Shown piece after piece: positions 44,062 to 53,996 of a DNA stretch of 64,000 nt. Position numbers and translations under genes: made by a program. The DNA comes from JBMNGG01 sp050949705 (GTDB taxonomy: Bacteria; Bacillota; Thermosediminibacteria; Thermosediminibacterales; Tepidanaerobacteraceae). The stretch lies in assembly GCA_050949705.1 (NCBI GenBank), contig JBMNGG010000006.1, forward strand, positions 1-64,000, written 5' to 3'. Under the pieces are notes generated by a model that was given only the letters and a program-made list of their open reading frames with translations, was not told the origin of the DNA and made no database searches. Within the stretch, counting starts at the first letter, position 1. Every line of letters begins with the position of its first letter.

Positions 44062-44517
44062 TTATGGATTTTGCTGGCTTTGCAAGTATTCAAGTAGATC
44101 TGATTTTTCTACTCTGCTTACCCCACTATGCTCTATGTCGTAAGAAGGATCTATTTTCTTTTGGTATTCCCTATCCATAATTTCAACAATCCTGGACCTA
44201 CAGAAGGACCCTTGACACCATTCCATGGAAGCTCGAGTTCTCCTCTTAACTCCATCCACCGTCTTAACTTCTACCCCCTTGTGAAGGGATCTACTATCTC
44301 GCCTTGGGTGACCTGTTCGCATTTGCATATAATTTTTTCAGGTGACGATGGTATATCCACCAAATGCCTTATTTCATTAAAAGGTCTCAAAGGCTTCTTG
44401 GTTATGATGGGTTTTCTATAGGGATCAAAGTTTGGATCATCTGTCAGTTCAAGCCCCACCTGTTCTAGTATGTTAATCACCATATCTGCAATAGCCGGTG
44501 AAGATGTAAGGCCTGGG
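44062..44517 (-). pseudogene. frameshifted C-terminal relic of an FAD-dependent glycerol-3-phosphate dehydrogenase-like oxidoreductase
   Basis: Read leftward, one frame gives SSPAIADMVINILEQVGLEL ... DIPSSPEKIICKCEQVTQGEIVD, then near 44280 the sequence continues in another frame as VKTVDGVKRRTRASMEWCQGSFCRSRIVEIM. Together these are the BFD-like 2Fe-2S domain (CxC ... CxxxxC) at the end of GlpA-like dehydrogenases. The FAD-binding N-terminal two thirds is absent. Confidence 0.8.
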
Positions 44518-44644
44518 GACGACCTGTTTATCTTTCACACAGTGTGATAAAGCAGGCATAAATGTTGAGTTAAAATCCGAAACAAGCAATAAAGGATACC
44601 TGGGGAATAGTTTTGGAGTTGAGAATTTCAAAGTTACACTGTAA
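44514..44644 (+). pseudogene. second, degraded copy of the VOC protein C-terminus
   Basis: The frame ending at 44644 reads LGTTCLSFTQCDKAGINVEL ... SNKGYLGNSFGVENFKVTL. It aligns without gaps to the end of the gene at 41376-42127 (MGATSLYFQLCDTPRLSVEL ... SNKEIQGKSFEVENLRVVL). The N-terminal VOC domain is missing; the break coincides with the start of the opposite-strand dehydrogenase relic. The intact membrane gene follows, as it does after the first copy. No gene is seen from 44645 to 44835. Confidence 0.8.
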
Positions 44645-44835
44645 GAACTGTACACAGCCCAGGTGCTATATATTATATAACAATTGCTGCTGTCAATCCT
44701 GATGGAAATGGGGTGTAATTAATAGAATAAAAAATCGTTTATATGTTGTTTAACATATTAGTACCAGCTAAAATATGAAAGTCCGTTTACAGTCTGTAAA
44801 TTATATTTGAGCAAAAGATTTTGTAGGTGATAATA

Positions 44836-45312
44836 ATGACCCAAATCTCTAAATTAGGTATGCAAATCGTGATAATCATAATTTCTCTAAACTTAATAAA
44901 GATATTTAGTGTACCTCCAGGGGTTATTTCAGGAAATGGCAACCCTGCCTTATTAATAATTATTCCACTTCTATTTCTTCTGGTTTGGTTTGGATTGACA
45001 TGGTTCACATGGCTAAGAAAGCTTAAATTATCTGTGCTTATAAAATTATTGATAATTATAATTTCTATAGTGATTATAGTTTTTGCTATAATGCAGACCA
45101 CTCAAGCTTTCAAAAATTTTGAAGTAGAATTCATAGAGAATCACGAAAGAAGATACGGTGGTCCTATAGACAATGATTATCTTGAAGCCATATTAGATGG
45201 AATAAATATTCATACTAATTATTTGTACTTTAACTACACTACATTTTCTATTTTCGTTTCTGTCTTAAACATTGTTGCTATAGCTTCTAGTCTTCTATGG
45301 CCGCCAAAGTAA
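44836..45312 (+). CDS. small integral membrane protein
   Basis: 158 residues. ATG 44836 follows TAGGTGA. Predicted helices near residues 5-25, 37-55, 65-85 and 130-150, with a charged loop before the last (FIENHERRYGGPIDNDYLE). No family recognised. Its N-terminus is duplicated in the truncated copy at 42174. In both places it follows a VOC-protein C-terminus, so the two genes form an ancestral pair. Confidence 0.65.
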   Translation: MTQISKLGMQIVIIIISLNLIKIFSVPPGVISGNGNPALLIIIPLLFLLVWFGLTWFTWLRKLKLSVLIKLLIIIISIVIIVFAIMQTTQAFKNFEVEFIENHERRYGGPIDNDYLEAILDGINIHTNYLYFNYTTFSIFVSVLNIVAIASSLLWPPK

Positions 45313-45477
45313 TTGGTAAAGGGGTTGAAGAAAAAACGGGCGACAGGTGATAAAGCTATTGCCTGTCATTTTTTATGCACACAGGTTTTACTATTAAAAA
45401 TATATTTATTTAATAGACTGAATTATGGTAATATAAATGGTAAGATATGGACTAAAATATTTTTTGGGGTCAGTGCG

Positions 45478-47070
45478 ATGAATATTTTGGTAATTAACGG
45501 CAGCCCGAAGGGCGAAAAAAGCAACACCTTAAAGATTACAAGAGCTTTTTTAGACGGGATGTGCAGTAAGCAGCGGCACAACATTAATATAGTAAATATT
45601 AGCGAAAAGGACATTCAGCATTGTCGGGGTTGTTTTACTTGTTGGACGAAAACCCCCGGGAAATGTGTGATTAATGATGACATGGGGCAACTCATAGAGC
45701 AATACATAAATGCAGATTTGATCATATGGAGCTTTCCCCTTTATTATTTTGGCATGCCTTCGAAAATCAAAGCATTTCTTGACCGCACGCTGCCTACAAG
45801 CTTACCCTATATGACCATAAATGAAGACGGGACAAGCGGTCATCCTCCGCGATATGATTTGTCACATCAACGCTATGTCCTTATCTCCACATGTGGCTTT
45901 TATACCATAAAAAATAATTACGACGCCCTTTTTCGCCAATTCGAGATAATGTTTGGAGATAAACTGACAAAGATAATATGTCCGGAGGGAGAGCTGTTTT
46001 CCATACCCCAGCTGGAAGGCAGGACTTCTGAATATCTGTACTACGCAAAAAAAGCAGGAGAAGAATTTGCCGAACGTGGCAGATTTTCTGAGCATACCCA
46101 GAATAAACTTGGTGAACTGTTGTATCCGCCAGAAGTATTTGTAGAAATGGCAAACGCTAGCTGGGAGGTCAATGAGTCAACCGAAAATGATTCTGACAAA
46201 GATAAATCCTTAAACTTTATGCGTCAGATGGCCGCAGTATATAATCCGCAGAGTCATACGAAAGACATAGTAATCGAATTTTATTTTAAGGACCTTGATA
46301 AAACCTATCAGCTTTGTTTAGCTAAAGAAAAATGCATTCTAAAGACCGATGATTTTGTGCCGTATACTACTAGAATTGAAACGGCCTTTGACTTATGGTT
46401 GCAGATTTCCCAGGGAAAAATCAACGGTGCTGCGGCAATGATGGAAAGACGGTATAGGGTTCTAGGCGACTTTGAAACAATGTTGAAGTTTGATGATTAC
46501 TTTGGCAAAAGAAGATCCACTCCTGAAGTCGAAACAAAAACAAATATGAACATCCTTTTATTTCAATGGATTGCCCTGTGGGTAATGTTGCCAATTAACA
46601 AAGTCTGGGCAGGTATTGCAGGAATTGTCATCTGTTCTTTTCTTCCACTTTTAGCGTACAAATTTAGACTTACTATATACGATAGGGTAAGTATCGTGAT
46701 GGTTTCGGGCTTAAGTATTTTGGCCTTGCTTGATGTGAGCTCCACACTGATTATTTGTTCATCATATCTTCTATTCAGTTTGATGTGGTTAGTATCGAGC
46801 TTTTTTAAAATTCCCTTGTCAGCGCACTATTCAAGCAATGATTATAACGGTGACGAGGCTTTTGAAAATCCTCTATTTATCAAGACAAACAGGATTTTAA
46901 CAACAGCATGGAGCCTGATGTACCTGATCATTGCTACATATTCTTATTTCCTAATGCAAAGTACCCTGTCAAAGTACACGGGCCTTATCAATGCACTTGC
47001 TCCTTCATTAATGGGGTTATTTACATTGTGGTTTTCCAAGTGGTATCCTGCAAAAATTGCAGGAGTTTGA
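45478..47070 (+). CDS. NADPH-dependent FMN reductase-like flavodoxin fused to SCP2-like and membrane domains
   Basis: 530 residues. Residues 1-200 are a flavodoxin-like FMN reductase (NILVINGSPKGEKSNT, HCRGCFTCWTKTPGKC, FPLYYFGMPSKIKAFLDRTLP). Residues about 240-350 resemble an SCP2 sterol-binding-like domain (IVIEFYFKDLDKTYQL, FDLWLQISQGKINGAAAMM). Residues about 365-530 contain five or six hydrophobic helices. The start is ATG 45478 at the canonical flavodoxin N-terminus; the open frame upstream is not family-like. It may be a membrane-bound quinone or lipid reductase; substrate unknown. Confidence 0.82.
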   Translation: MNILVINGSPKGEKSNTLKITRAFLDGMCSKQRHNINIVNISEKDIQHCRGCFTCWTKTPGKCVINDDMGQLIEQYINADLIIWSFPLYYFGMPSKIKAFLDRTLPTSLPYMTINEDGTSGHPPRYDLSHQRYVLISTCGFYTIKNNYDALFRQFEIMFGDKLTKIICPEGELFSIPQLEGRTSEYLYYAKKAGEEFAERGRFSEHTQNKLGELLYPPEVFVEMANASWEVNESTENDSDKDKSLNFMRQMAAVYNPQSHTKDIVIEFYFKDLDKTYQLCLAKEKCILKTDDFVPYTTRIETAFDLWLQISQGKINGAAAMMERRYRVLGDFETMLKFDDYFGKRRSTPEVETKTNMNILLFQWIALWVMLPINKVWAGIAGIVICSFLPLLAYKFRLTIYDRVSIVMVSGLSILALLDVSSTLIICSSYLLFSLMWLVSSFFKIPLSAHYSSNDYNGDEAFENPLFIKTNRILTTAWSLMYLIIATYSYFLMQSTLSKYTGLINALAPSLMGLFTLWFSKWYPAKIAGV

Positions 47071-47213
47071 AAAAGCTATAAAATGCCATTAGGGGTTTAT
47101 TTATGAGTTATATCATTTATGGAGGGATTTTGCTTTTATTATCGAATTCAAAACTAAGAATATGATGATTTTAGATATAACTAAATCCGTTAAGGGAGAA
47201 AGAAGGTAAAATA

Positions 47214-47378
47214 ATGGATAAAGGTTTAAAAAAGGTAATACTTTCAGCAGTACCACTGGGCATGGGGATTGGAACACTAGTCCTAAGTATTATGAAGCAA
47301 CTTGAAGTTAAAACTGCAATCACAATGTTGTCAATAGGCTTAATATGCTTATCGATTCATCAATTGGATAATAAGTAG
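47214..47378 (+). CDS. 54-residue membrane peptide
   Basis: A short frame behind GGGAGAAAGAAGG reads MDKGLKKVILSAVPLGMGIG and continues to IHQLDNK. It has a positively charged start and two hydrophobic stretches split by KQLEVK. No family recognised. The good ribosome site and composition support it as a real small gene. Confidence 0.5.
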   Translation: MDKGLKKVILSAVPLGMGIGTLVLSIMKQLEVKTAITMLSIGLICLSIHQLDNK

Positions 47379-47384
47379 GATATG

Positions 47385-47583
47385 AAGGGAATTTTGAGGA
47401 TCCCGTAACTGGTTCTGCTCATTGCTGCCTCGGACCATACTGGATGAAAAAACTTAAGAAAGAAAACTTTACTGCTTATCAAGCTTCAGAGGGGGCCGAG
47501 TATTGAAAGTTCAAATTGAAGGAGAAAGAGTTTTGATATCGGGTAAAGCAGTGACAGTGATGGAAGGCCAGTTGTTATATTGA
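47385..47583 (+). pseudogene. C-terminal relic of a PhzF-family protein
   Basis: The frame reads FEDPVTGSAHCCLGPYWMKKL then QASEG; a frameshift near 47500 continues it as RVLKVQIEGERVLISGKAV ... MEGQLLY to 47583. EDPVTGSAH and the QASxRGG ... GxAV block are hallmarks of PhzF-like isomerases. The N-terminal half including the catalytic Glu is missing. Confidence 0.85.
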
Positions 47584-47621
47584 AATATGGCATCGAGTAT
47601 AAATACGGGGGTTGATAAAAA

Positions 47622-48122
47622 ATGAAAGTTTTAGTTGTCTACCAAAGTAAATACGGAAGTACTAAACAATATGCTGAATGGATTCAAAAAAGTTTTAAAG
47701 CTGACTTAATTGATTTAAATCAAAATACACCTGATTATAATGATTACAGTATTATTATTTTTGGTGGCTACCTATATGCGGGAAGTATTAAAATAGCGAA
47801 ACACCTTATTAAAAATTGGGAGAAGATTAGAGAAAAAGAAGTAATATTGTTTACAACTGGCGCTATGCCAATAGATCATCCATTAGTGAAAGATGCATAT
47901 GAAAAGAATCTGCCTCAAGAAATTAGAGAGAAAATCAAGTATTTCCCTCTAAGCGGCAGAATTATACATGAGAAATTAAGTCCTATAGACAAGATACTCA
48001 TATTCGGTGGAGCAATCCTCGAAAAGGATCCGGAAATGAAAAAAGGGATGAAGACTGATTATGATGGAGTAAAACAAGAGAATCTAACACCACTTTATGA
48101 ATATATAGAGGCAATTAATTAA
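47622..48122 (+). CDS. flavodoxin-domain protein (HemG/flavodoxin-like)
   Basis: 166 residues. The FMN-binding loop is VYQSKYGSTKQYAEWI at residues 6-21, followed by FGGYLYAGSIK and LFTTGAMP. It resembles the flavodoxin_5 family, which includes protoporphyrinogen oxidase HemG, but no haem genes are nearby, so a general electron-transfer role is as likely. ATG after GGGGGTTGATAAAA. Confidence 0.85.
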   Translation: MKVLVVYQSKYGSTKQYAEWIQKSFKADLIDLNQNTPDYNDYSIIIFGGYLYAGSIKIAKHLIKNWEKIREKEVILFTTGAMPIDHPLVKDAYEKNLPQEIREKIKYFPLSGRIIHEKLSPIDKILIFGGAILEKDPEMKKGMKTDYDGVKQENLTPLYEYIEAIN

Positions 48123-48237
48123 TTGGAGGTCAAATGAAGATCAGAGCCTACAAGACATATTGACGATCTTGAACCCATTAAATACTATATATGTATCAGG
48201 TTGAATTCGCGATAGCAGATTAGTGAGGAGGTATAAT

Positions 48238-48444
48238 TTGCTTAAGGTGTTATTTTGGCCTTTTATTGCTTTCTGGAGATTAGTGGGATATATTATGAAC
48301 TTGACGGGTAGATTAATTGCCGTGATTTTGGGCTTTAGTTTTCTTATCATTGGTATAATTCTAAGCCTTAGTATTATAGGTGCTATTATTGGTATACCCT
48401 TGATTATCTTAGGGTTTACAATGATAATCAGAGGTTTATTCTAG
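48238..48444 (+). CDS. small membrane protein
   Basis: 68 residues. TTG 48238 lies six bases after GAGGAGGT; a GTG at 48223 overlaps that site. Two hydrophobic helices, the second rich in Ile and Gly (IIGIILSLSIIGAIIGIPLIILG), as in small proteins of the YqaE/hydrophobic type, but no family assignment is possible. Confidence 0.6.
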   Translation: MLKVLFWPFIAFWRLVGYIMNLTGRLIAVILGFSFLIIGIILSLSIIGAIIGIPLIILGFTMIIRGLF

Positions 48445-48483
48445 CACTACAGTATAATCATAATCAACAATAATGGGAGCGTT

Positions 48484-49119
48484 ATGGGGAAAATAACTGC
48501 AATTAAAGTACAGAAGAATAATAAAAAACGTTTTAATGTATATATTGATGATAGCTTTGCTTTTGGAGTTCACGAAGATGTGTTAATCTCGCATAATTTG
48601 ACTGCGGGTAAAGAATTGTCTATAGACTATATAGAAGAAGTCATATTAGCAGAAGAACAAAGCAAGGCTAATAACTATGCTTTAAAACTATTGGGATATA
48701 GGGCTCGAAGCGAGCACGAGATTAGAAGCAGATTAGACCAAAAAGGTTATGAAAGCATCATTATTGAAGAGACAGTCCGATTTCTAAAGAAGAACAACTA
48801 TATCGATGATTACGCCTTTGCTAAAGCATTAGTCAACGATGAGCTCAATCTAAAAAAAAGCGGAGAAGGTTTAATAAAGCAAAAACTACTCCAAAAAGGT
48901 ATATCGAAGGAAATCATCCAGAGTGTACTAAAAGAACTGCTTGATGAGGAAGAATCCCTTGCTGCTTGTATAAAGCTTGCCGAAAAGAAACTAAATACAA
49001 GCTACCGAGATGATGCACCCATGGATAAGATGCGAAAAGTGGCAGCTTTTTTACAGAGAAGGGGCTACCCCTATAGCATGATTAAAAAGGCTGTTAGGGG
49101 AATTTTAAGTGAAGATTAG
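48484..49119 (+). CDS. recX: recombination regulator RecX
   Basis: 211 residues. RecX limits RecA filament growth. The RecX repeats show the usual pattern: ALKLLGYRARSEHEIRSRL, FLKKNNYIDDYAFAKALVND, and FLQRRGYPYSMIKKAV. The first 60 residues match the N-terminal part found in Firmicute RecX. ATG after GGGAGC. recA is not in the window. Confidence 0.94.
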   Translation: MGKITAIKVQKNNKKRFNVYIDDSFAFGVHEDVLISHNLTAGKELSIDYIEEVILAEEQSKANNYALKLLGYRARSEHEIRSRLDQKGYESIIIEETVRFLKKNNYIDDYAFAKALVNDELNLKKSGEGLIKQKLLQKGISKEIIQSVLKELLDEEESLAACIKLAEKKLNTSYRDDAPMDKMRKVAAFLQRRGYPYSMIKKAVRGILSED

Positions 49120-49196
49120 AGTAATGATGCTTTCCAGGATTTATAAGAATCGTGTGAAAGAGGGAATGTTAGTGACAAGTTTAGATGGTGATTTAT

Positions 49197-49835
49197 ATGA
49201 AGAAAGTCCTTAATTTTTTAACAAAAATAATTATCATATTACTATATGTGTACACTTGGAAAGTTGTTGAGAAAAGCATTAATAGCATAAACAAAACTTA
49301 CATTTATCTATATATATTTTTTATAGTGGTGAGCTTTTTATCTGATAAATACTTTTATAAAGGGCAAAAATCCGAAAACAACAAATCACATGACATGACA
49401 AGTTATTTCATATCACTGACCTGGTTTACTTCATTAATAATTCCTGTTTTAGAACATGTATATATGATTAGATATAATACAATTTTAACAATATTAGGCA
49501 TGTGGTTAGTATTGCTCGGGATAATAATAAGAGGAATAGGAATAAGAACACTGGGCGAATATTTTTCAAGAGATGTAGAAACGTGGGAAAATCAAAAAGT
49601 AGTAAAAACAGGAATATACAAGCATATTCGTCATCCGGCGTATGCAGGAAATATATTACAAGTTATTGGATTCCCTTTAATTCTGAATTCATATTTTAGT
49701 TTAGTACTATCTGCAATAACGATTTTTGGTTTCATATGGAGAATAAGAGTCGAAGAAGAATTTCTTAAAAGAGAAGTACCTGAGTATAGAAAATACATAG
49801 AAGAAACTAAAGGAATCATACCAAAGATATGGTAG
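49197..49835 (+). CDS. isoprenylcysteine carboxyl methyltransferase-like membrane protein
   Basis: 212 residues, about five hydrophobic helices. The C-terminal motif GIYKHIRHPAYAGNIL followed by RVEEEFLKREVPEYRKY is the SAM-binding signature of the ICMT/PEMT superfamily. Bacterial substrates are mostly unknown. A weak GGTGA precedes ATG 49197. Confidence 0.85.
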   Translation: MKKVLNFLTKIIIILLYVYTWKVVEKSINSINKTYIYLYIFFIVVSFLSDKYFYKGQKSENNKSHDMTSYFISLTWFTSLIIPVLEHVYMIRYNTILTILGMWLVLLGIIIRGIGIRTLGEYFSRDVETWENQKVVKTGIYKHIRHPAYAGNILQVIGFPLILNSYFSLVLSAITIFGFIWRIRVEEEFLKREVPEYRKYIEETKGIIPKIW

Positions 49836-49850
49836 TGAGGTGATACGATA

Positions 49851-50564
49851 TTGAGTTATGTTGAAGAAATCAAAGAGGAGCTAAAAAAATGTATCAAAGA
49901 TGAAAAAGCCGCTTATTTGCCCAAGTTCTTCCAAGCTTTTGAGGGAGGGTATGGTGAAGGTGACCGTTTTTTAGGTGTTGTAGTGCCAGACCAAAGAAAA
50001 GTTGCCAGAAAGCACTACCAGCTTGTCAGTATGAGAGATATTGAAAAATTGCTCAATGAACCATATCATGAATACCGCCTTACAGCCCTTTTTATAATGG
50101 TCTATAAGTTTGAGAAATCAAAAGATGAAAAGGAAAAAGAAGAAATAGCCAATACATACTTAGATAATATTGAAGCCGTCAATAACTGGGATTTAGTTGA
50201 TGCTTCAGCACCAAAAATCCTGGGACCATTTTTATGGGACAAGAATAAAGACATATTGTATGAAATGGCACAAACACCGGATTTATGGAAGCAGAGAATT
50301 GCTATAATGTCGACTTTCTATTTCATAAAGCAAGGGGAATTTGATGACACATTAAAAATAGCCAAGATTTTACTTAATCATGAACATGATCTGATACATA
50401 AAGCAGTAGGCTGGATGCTGAGGGAAATTGGCAACAGAAATTTTGACATTGAATATGACTTTCTGAAAGAAAATTATAAAGTCATGCCCCGGACAATGCT
50501 TCGTTATGCCATAGAAAAGTTTGAACCTGATTTAAGGCAGAAATTTTTAAAAGGGCTTATATAG
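49851..50564 (+). CDS. DNA alkylation repair protein (AlkD family)
   Basis: 237 residues, all-helical HEAT-like fold. AlkD removes N3- and N7-alkylated bases without base flipping. Family features: AYLPKFFQAFEGGYGEGDRFLGV, NNWDLVDASAPKILG, LWKQRIAIMSTFYFI, and RTMLRYAIEKF. TTG start after GAGGTGATACG, 15 bases after the methyltransferase gene. With tag and ogt it is the third alkylation-repair gene in the window. Confidence 0.93.
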   Translation: MSYVEEIKEELKKCIKDEKAAYLPKFFQAFEGGYGEGDRFLGVVVPDQRKVARKHYQLVSMRDIEKLLNEPYHEYRLTALFIMVYKFEKSKDEKEKEEIANTYLDNIEAVNNWDLVDASAPKILGPFLWDKNKDILYEMAQTPDLWKQRIAIMSTFYFIKQGEFDDTLKIAKILLNHEHDLIHKAVGWMLREIGNRNFDIEYDFLKENYKVMPRTMLRYAIEKFEPDLRQKFLKGLI

Positions 50565-50633
50565 TATAAAGACGGTTTATTTTCCGATGAAAGTAATAAA
50601 CCTTAGTTTATTAACAATTTCGGAGGGTTAAGT

Positions 50634-51242
50634 ATGGTAAATATTGAAGAACTGTTAACCTGTGATGCTGATAAACTTGACGAAATATCCACAGACATGG
50701 GAAAAGACGATATACCACAAATAATAGAATTATTAATGGAAAAGAATGATACAATTAGATATCGAGTATTCCTTTTATTACAAAATCGTTCTCTACATAA
50801 TAATGATGTATATACTTTTTGGAATGTATTTTGTGAAAAACTGAAAAGTAAGAACTCATACCAGAGAAATATTGGACTTCATCTTATCGCAGACAACGTG
50901 AAATGGGATAAAGATAATAAATTCGATGAAATAATTGATGAATATTTATTACTATTACATGACGACAAACCTATCACAGTACGCCAATGTATTCAAGCAT
51001 TAGGCAAAATAGTTCCCTATAAGATCCATCTACACAATAAAATTGCTAATAAAATTATGGGCATCAAATTGTCAGATGTTAGAGAAACAATGAGAAAGCA
51101 GATTCTACTAGATATATTAGGTGTTCTAATAGTAATAAGGAAATATCAGACTACTGATGAAATAGAAGAATATATTGCAAATGCTCTTACCGGTGGACTT
51201 CTCGATAAAAAAACCAAAAATAAAATCGAGAATATACTATAA
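50634..51242 (+). CDS. HEAT-repeat-like protein
   Basis: 202 residues, ATG after CGGAGGG. All-helical, with repeated motifs of HEAT type (IPQIIELLMEKNDTIRYRVFLLL, KPITVRQCIQALGKIV). No catalytic motif. Its last ~21 residues (NALTGGLLDKKTKNKIENIL) and the bases after the stop recur at 54121-54209, where they end another short frame. It may be an adaptor or a partner of the helicase that follows; that is only context. Confidence 0.75.
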   Translation: MVNIEELLTCDADKLDEISTDMGKDDIPQIIELLMEKNDTIRYRVFLLLQNRSLHNNDVYTFWNVFCEKLKSKNSYQRNIGLHLIADNVKWDKDNKFDEIIDEYLLLLHDDKPITVRQCIQALGKIVPYKIHLHNKIANKIMGIKLSDVRETMRKQILLDILGVLIVIRKYQTTDEIEEYIANALTGGLLDKKTKNKIENIL

Positions 51243-51266
51243 AATCTTATAGTTTTTATGGAGGGA
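51178..51266 (+). repeat. direct repeat, left copy
   Basis: About 89 bases covering the last 20 codons of the HEAT gene and 24 bases beyond its stop. It matches 54121-54209 closely. The truncated helicase gene begins at its right edge. Confidence 0.8.
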
Positions 51267-51274
51267 ATTATAAC

Positions 51275-53434
51275 CTAGAGCTTCTCAATTATAAATATGC
51301 TCGCACTATTAATTCAGATATATCACCTATTCAAAAACAAGAGATAATCAACGATATTGCAGATTATAAGTGCCATATTTTATATATTTCCCCAGAATCG
51401 TTATTAAGCAGGAGTGACTTGGAACAAATCATAGGCGATAGAACATTAGGTTTAATGATTATAGATGAAGCTCATATTGTGACAACATGGGGCAAACAAT
51501 TTAGACCGGACTATTGGTATTTGGGAGATCATTTAGGAAAGATAAAAAAATTGCAGTTATATAAAAAAGGAATGGGATTTGTAATAGCAACTTTTACTGC
51601 AACTGCTATATACGGTGGCATAGAAAATATGTACGAGGAAACTATTGAAAGTTTAAAAATGATAGATCCCATAACATACATTGGTTTTATTAAAAGGGAT
51701 GACATAACTATCAATATTGAAAAGGCGGAGCTGATAATGGGAAGAACAGAATATGAGCTAGAAAAGTTTGAACAATTAATTAATAAGATCGATTGCGCAT
51801 TAATGTTAAATAAAAAAATGTTGATGTATTTCCCGACTGTAGCGCTTATAGAAAGGTTCTATCAGTATAGTAGCACTAGAGATTTAAACAAGTACATTTC
51901 GCGCTATCATGGGCAAATGAAATCCTATGAGAAGGAAGAGAATTATCAACGTTTTTTGAACAATGAAACGCCTATAATGCTGGCGACTAAAGCATTTGGA
52001 ATGGGAATAGATATAGATGATATTGAAATAGTTGCCCATTTTGCTCCGACGGGTAATGTGTGTGACTATGTGCAGGAAATAGGCCGGGCTGCAAGAAAGC
52101 CAGACTTAAAAGGGGAAGCATATTATAAATTTATGAAAAATGATTTTAAACACATAAATAGGTTGCATGGTTTATCTATATTAAAAGAATATCAGTTAGT
52201 TGAAGTTATACGTAAAGTTTATGAGCTATACCAGGAAAATATTAGGGTTAATACAGGTAAGAGAATTACGAAAAAAAGAAATGAAATGTTAATTGATGCT
52301 GAGAGCTTTGCCCATATATTTGACAACCCATTCTATGATGTGGATGATGGTATTAATAAAGTAAAAACTGCCATGCTGCTGATCCAAAAGGATTTTGAAA
52401 GGATATTTTCATTTTCGCCTTTTCATGTAAGGCCGATTCCATTGTTTGAATCGGGATTTTTCAAGATTGATCCAATAACACAGAAAAATATAAAAAGTAA
52501 GTATGGAATGGTTTTACAAGAAGTAGACAGCAATATGAATATTTGTTCTGTAAACCTAAAAAATATTTGGGAACATAGTTTTAATTTCAAATATTCCTTT
52601 CCGAAATTCAAATATATGCTTTATTCGAAGGATGAAGAATTAAACTTTAATTTCAAAGAATATATAAAACCAGCTTTATGTATAGATATCAAGTTTGAAG
52701 ACTATTATCTGCAGAAATATGAAAACTATATAGGTACATTGAAGACAATAATAAACAGATCTATACGAGAGGAAAGATTTTTCAACGTAAACGGAGAGGG
52801 TGGACTTATAGAAGAACTAATGAAGTTATTAAAAATAAATATTTTTAAAGCTAATCATGTTATAGAGACAATGTTATCAGCCATGTCAGTATATCAGAGA
52901 GATTACAGTAAGAGTATGTTCGGTAGAATTCTTATTCCTAAGCTTTTGAATTCTGGAGAAATGAAATATAGGTTTTCAAATAACGCATTAGGGTTTTTTA
53001 GATGGATTGATATTGGTTTTAAAAATATTTATGATAATATTCAGAATGGAACCTTATATATAGTGGATGAAAGCGGTAATGAAGGATTTAAAGAGAAGCT
53101 ACATATTCTGGGTATTTTAGAATCTCTTAATGTATTAGTATTTAAAGCGCTTGGCGGTAGGAATAGTCAAATTTATATATATGTAAACCAAACTAAAACA
53201 ATGAAAGAAATTATAGATAAACCATGGAGCTACAAGAATAGATTGTTAGAACTAATAGGTGAGAGACACCAAGTATCTACAGAAATGCTCACATATATAT
53301 ATGAAGGAGATTTTACAAATGAAGAGATATGGAACCTTATAGAAGATTATTTTTTAGGAATAATTCCCCAAAGCGTCGTGAAATCATACGAAAAAAAGAA
53401 GGAAAAAGTTAAGTTACAATTAACTACTTTATAA
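51275..53434 (+). pseudogene. RecQ-like superfamily 2 helicase lacking its N-terminus
   Basis: The frame is open upstream of the first possible start, and residues before it (ARTINSDISPIQKQEII, HILYISPESLL) are clearly helicase. Present: motif II IIDEAHIVTTWG, motif III TFTATA, motif IV MYFPTVA, motif V ATKAFGMGID, motif VI QEIGRAAR. Absent: the Walker A (GxGKS) and Q motif, which should precede. The ~370-residue C-terminal part is unlike RecQ RQC/HRDC domains and unrecognised. Loss of motif I means no ATPase activity. The cut lies at the direct repeat. Confidence 0.8.
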
Positions 53435-53471
53435 AAATCAAAAGAAAAGATATATGCAGATGGAGGATAAT

Positions 53472-53601
53472 ATGCTAACAGTAGAGCTAAGAAACAGGGT
53501 TGACAGGATCAGGGAACTTTTTGGACAGGGGGTATTACAAACCCTCTGGATGTTATAGAGCAGTTTACATATCTTTTATTTATCAAACAGTTGGATGAAG
53601 T
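53472..53601 (+). pseudogene. N-terminal relic of type I restriction methylase HsdM
   Basis: ATG 53472 after GGAGG reads LTVELRNRVDRIRELF; a frameshift follows, then GITNPLDVIEQFTYLLFIKQLDE. This is the start of the N-terminal domain of HsdM. Homology ends at about 53601, where the histidine-kinase relic begins. Confidence 0.75.
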
Positions 53602-53996
53602 CTCTAACATCTACTACCTGGGGCACACTTTTAATAATTTTCCTTTTAGCAATAATTTCTGTGAGCATTTGCTCACCCATAAGAAAATCTTACAATAGTC
53701 TACAGGTCTTTTACCAATGATATTTACGGAGATTTTCTTGAACAGCATATAATATTGATTTTAACAATAGGAGCATTATGTGTCTTCTTAATGACATTAT
53801 TTACTTTTGCAGTGCCATATTCTCATCAAAAACAGGCAACAATAGTACATTTTTATAACAAAATGAATCAAGAAATACCGAAGGTTCGGGATTAGGGCTT
53901 GCTATTTCAAAAAGTCCGTAGAACTTCAAGTGAAAGCCTTGACATAGATATTGATGGCGATTTATTTATACTAACAGTTACATTTCATAAGGCATG
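53602..53996 (+). pseudogene. histidine kinase relic with large internal deletion
   Basis: Bases 53602-53882 match the start of the kinase at 62644-62920 (transmembrane region, ACCTGGGGCAC, CCATATTCTCATCAAAAA). At about 53883 the sequence jumps to GSGLGLAISKS, the end of the ATPase domain, and stops at 53996. The dimerisation domain, phospho-accepting His and most of the ATPase are gone, and small frameshifts occur. Confidence 0.88.

Noticed and set aside
45313..45477. N-terminal extension of the FMN reductase fusion
   Set aside because: The flavodoxin fold begins at ATG 45478; the upstream codons are not family-like.
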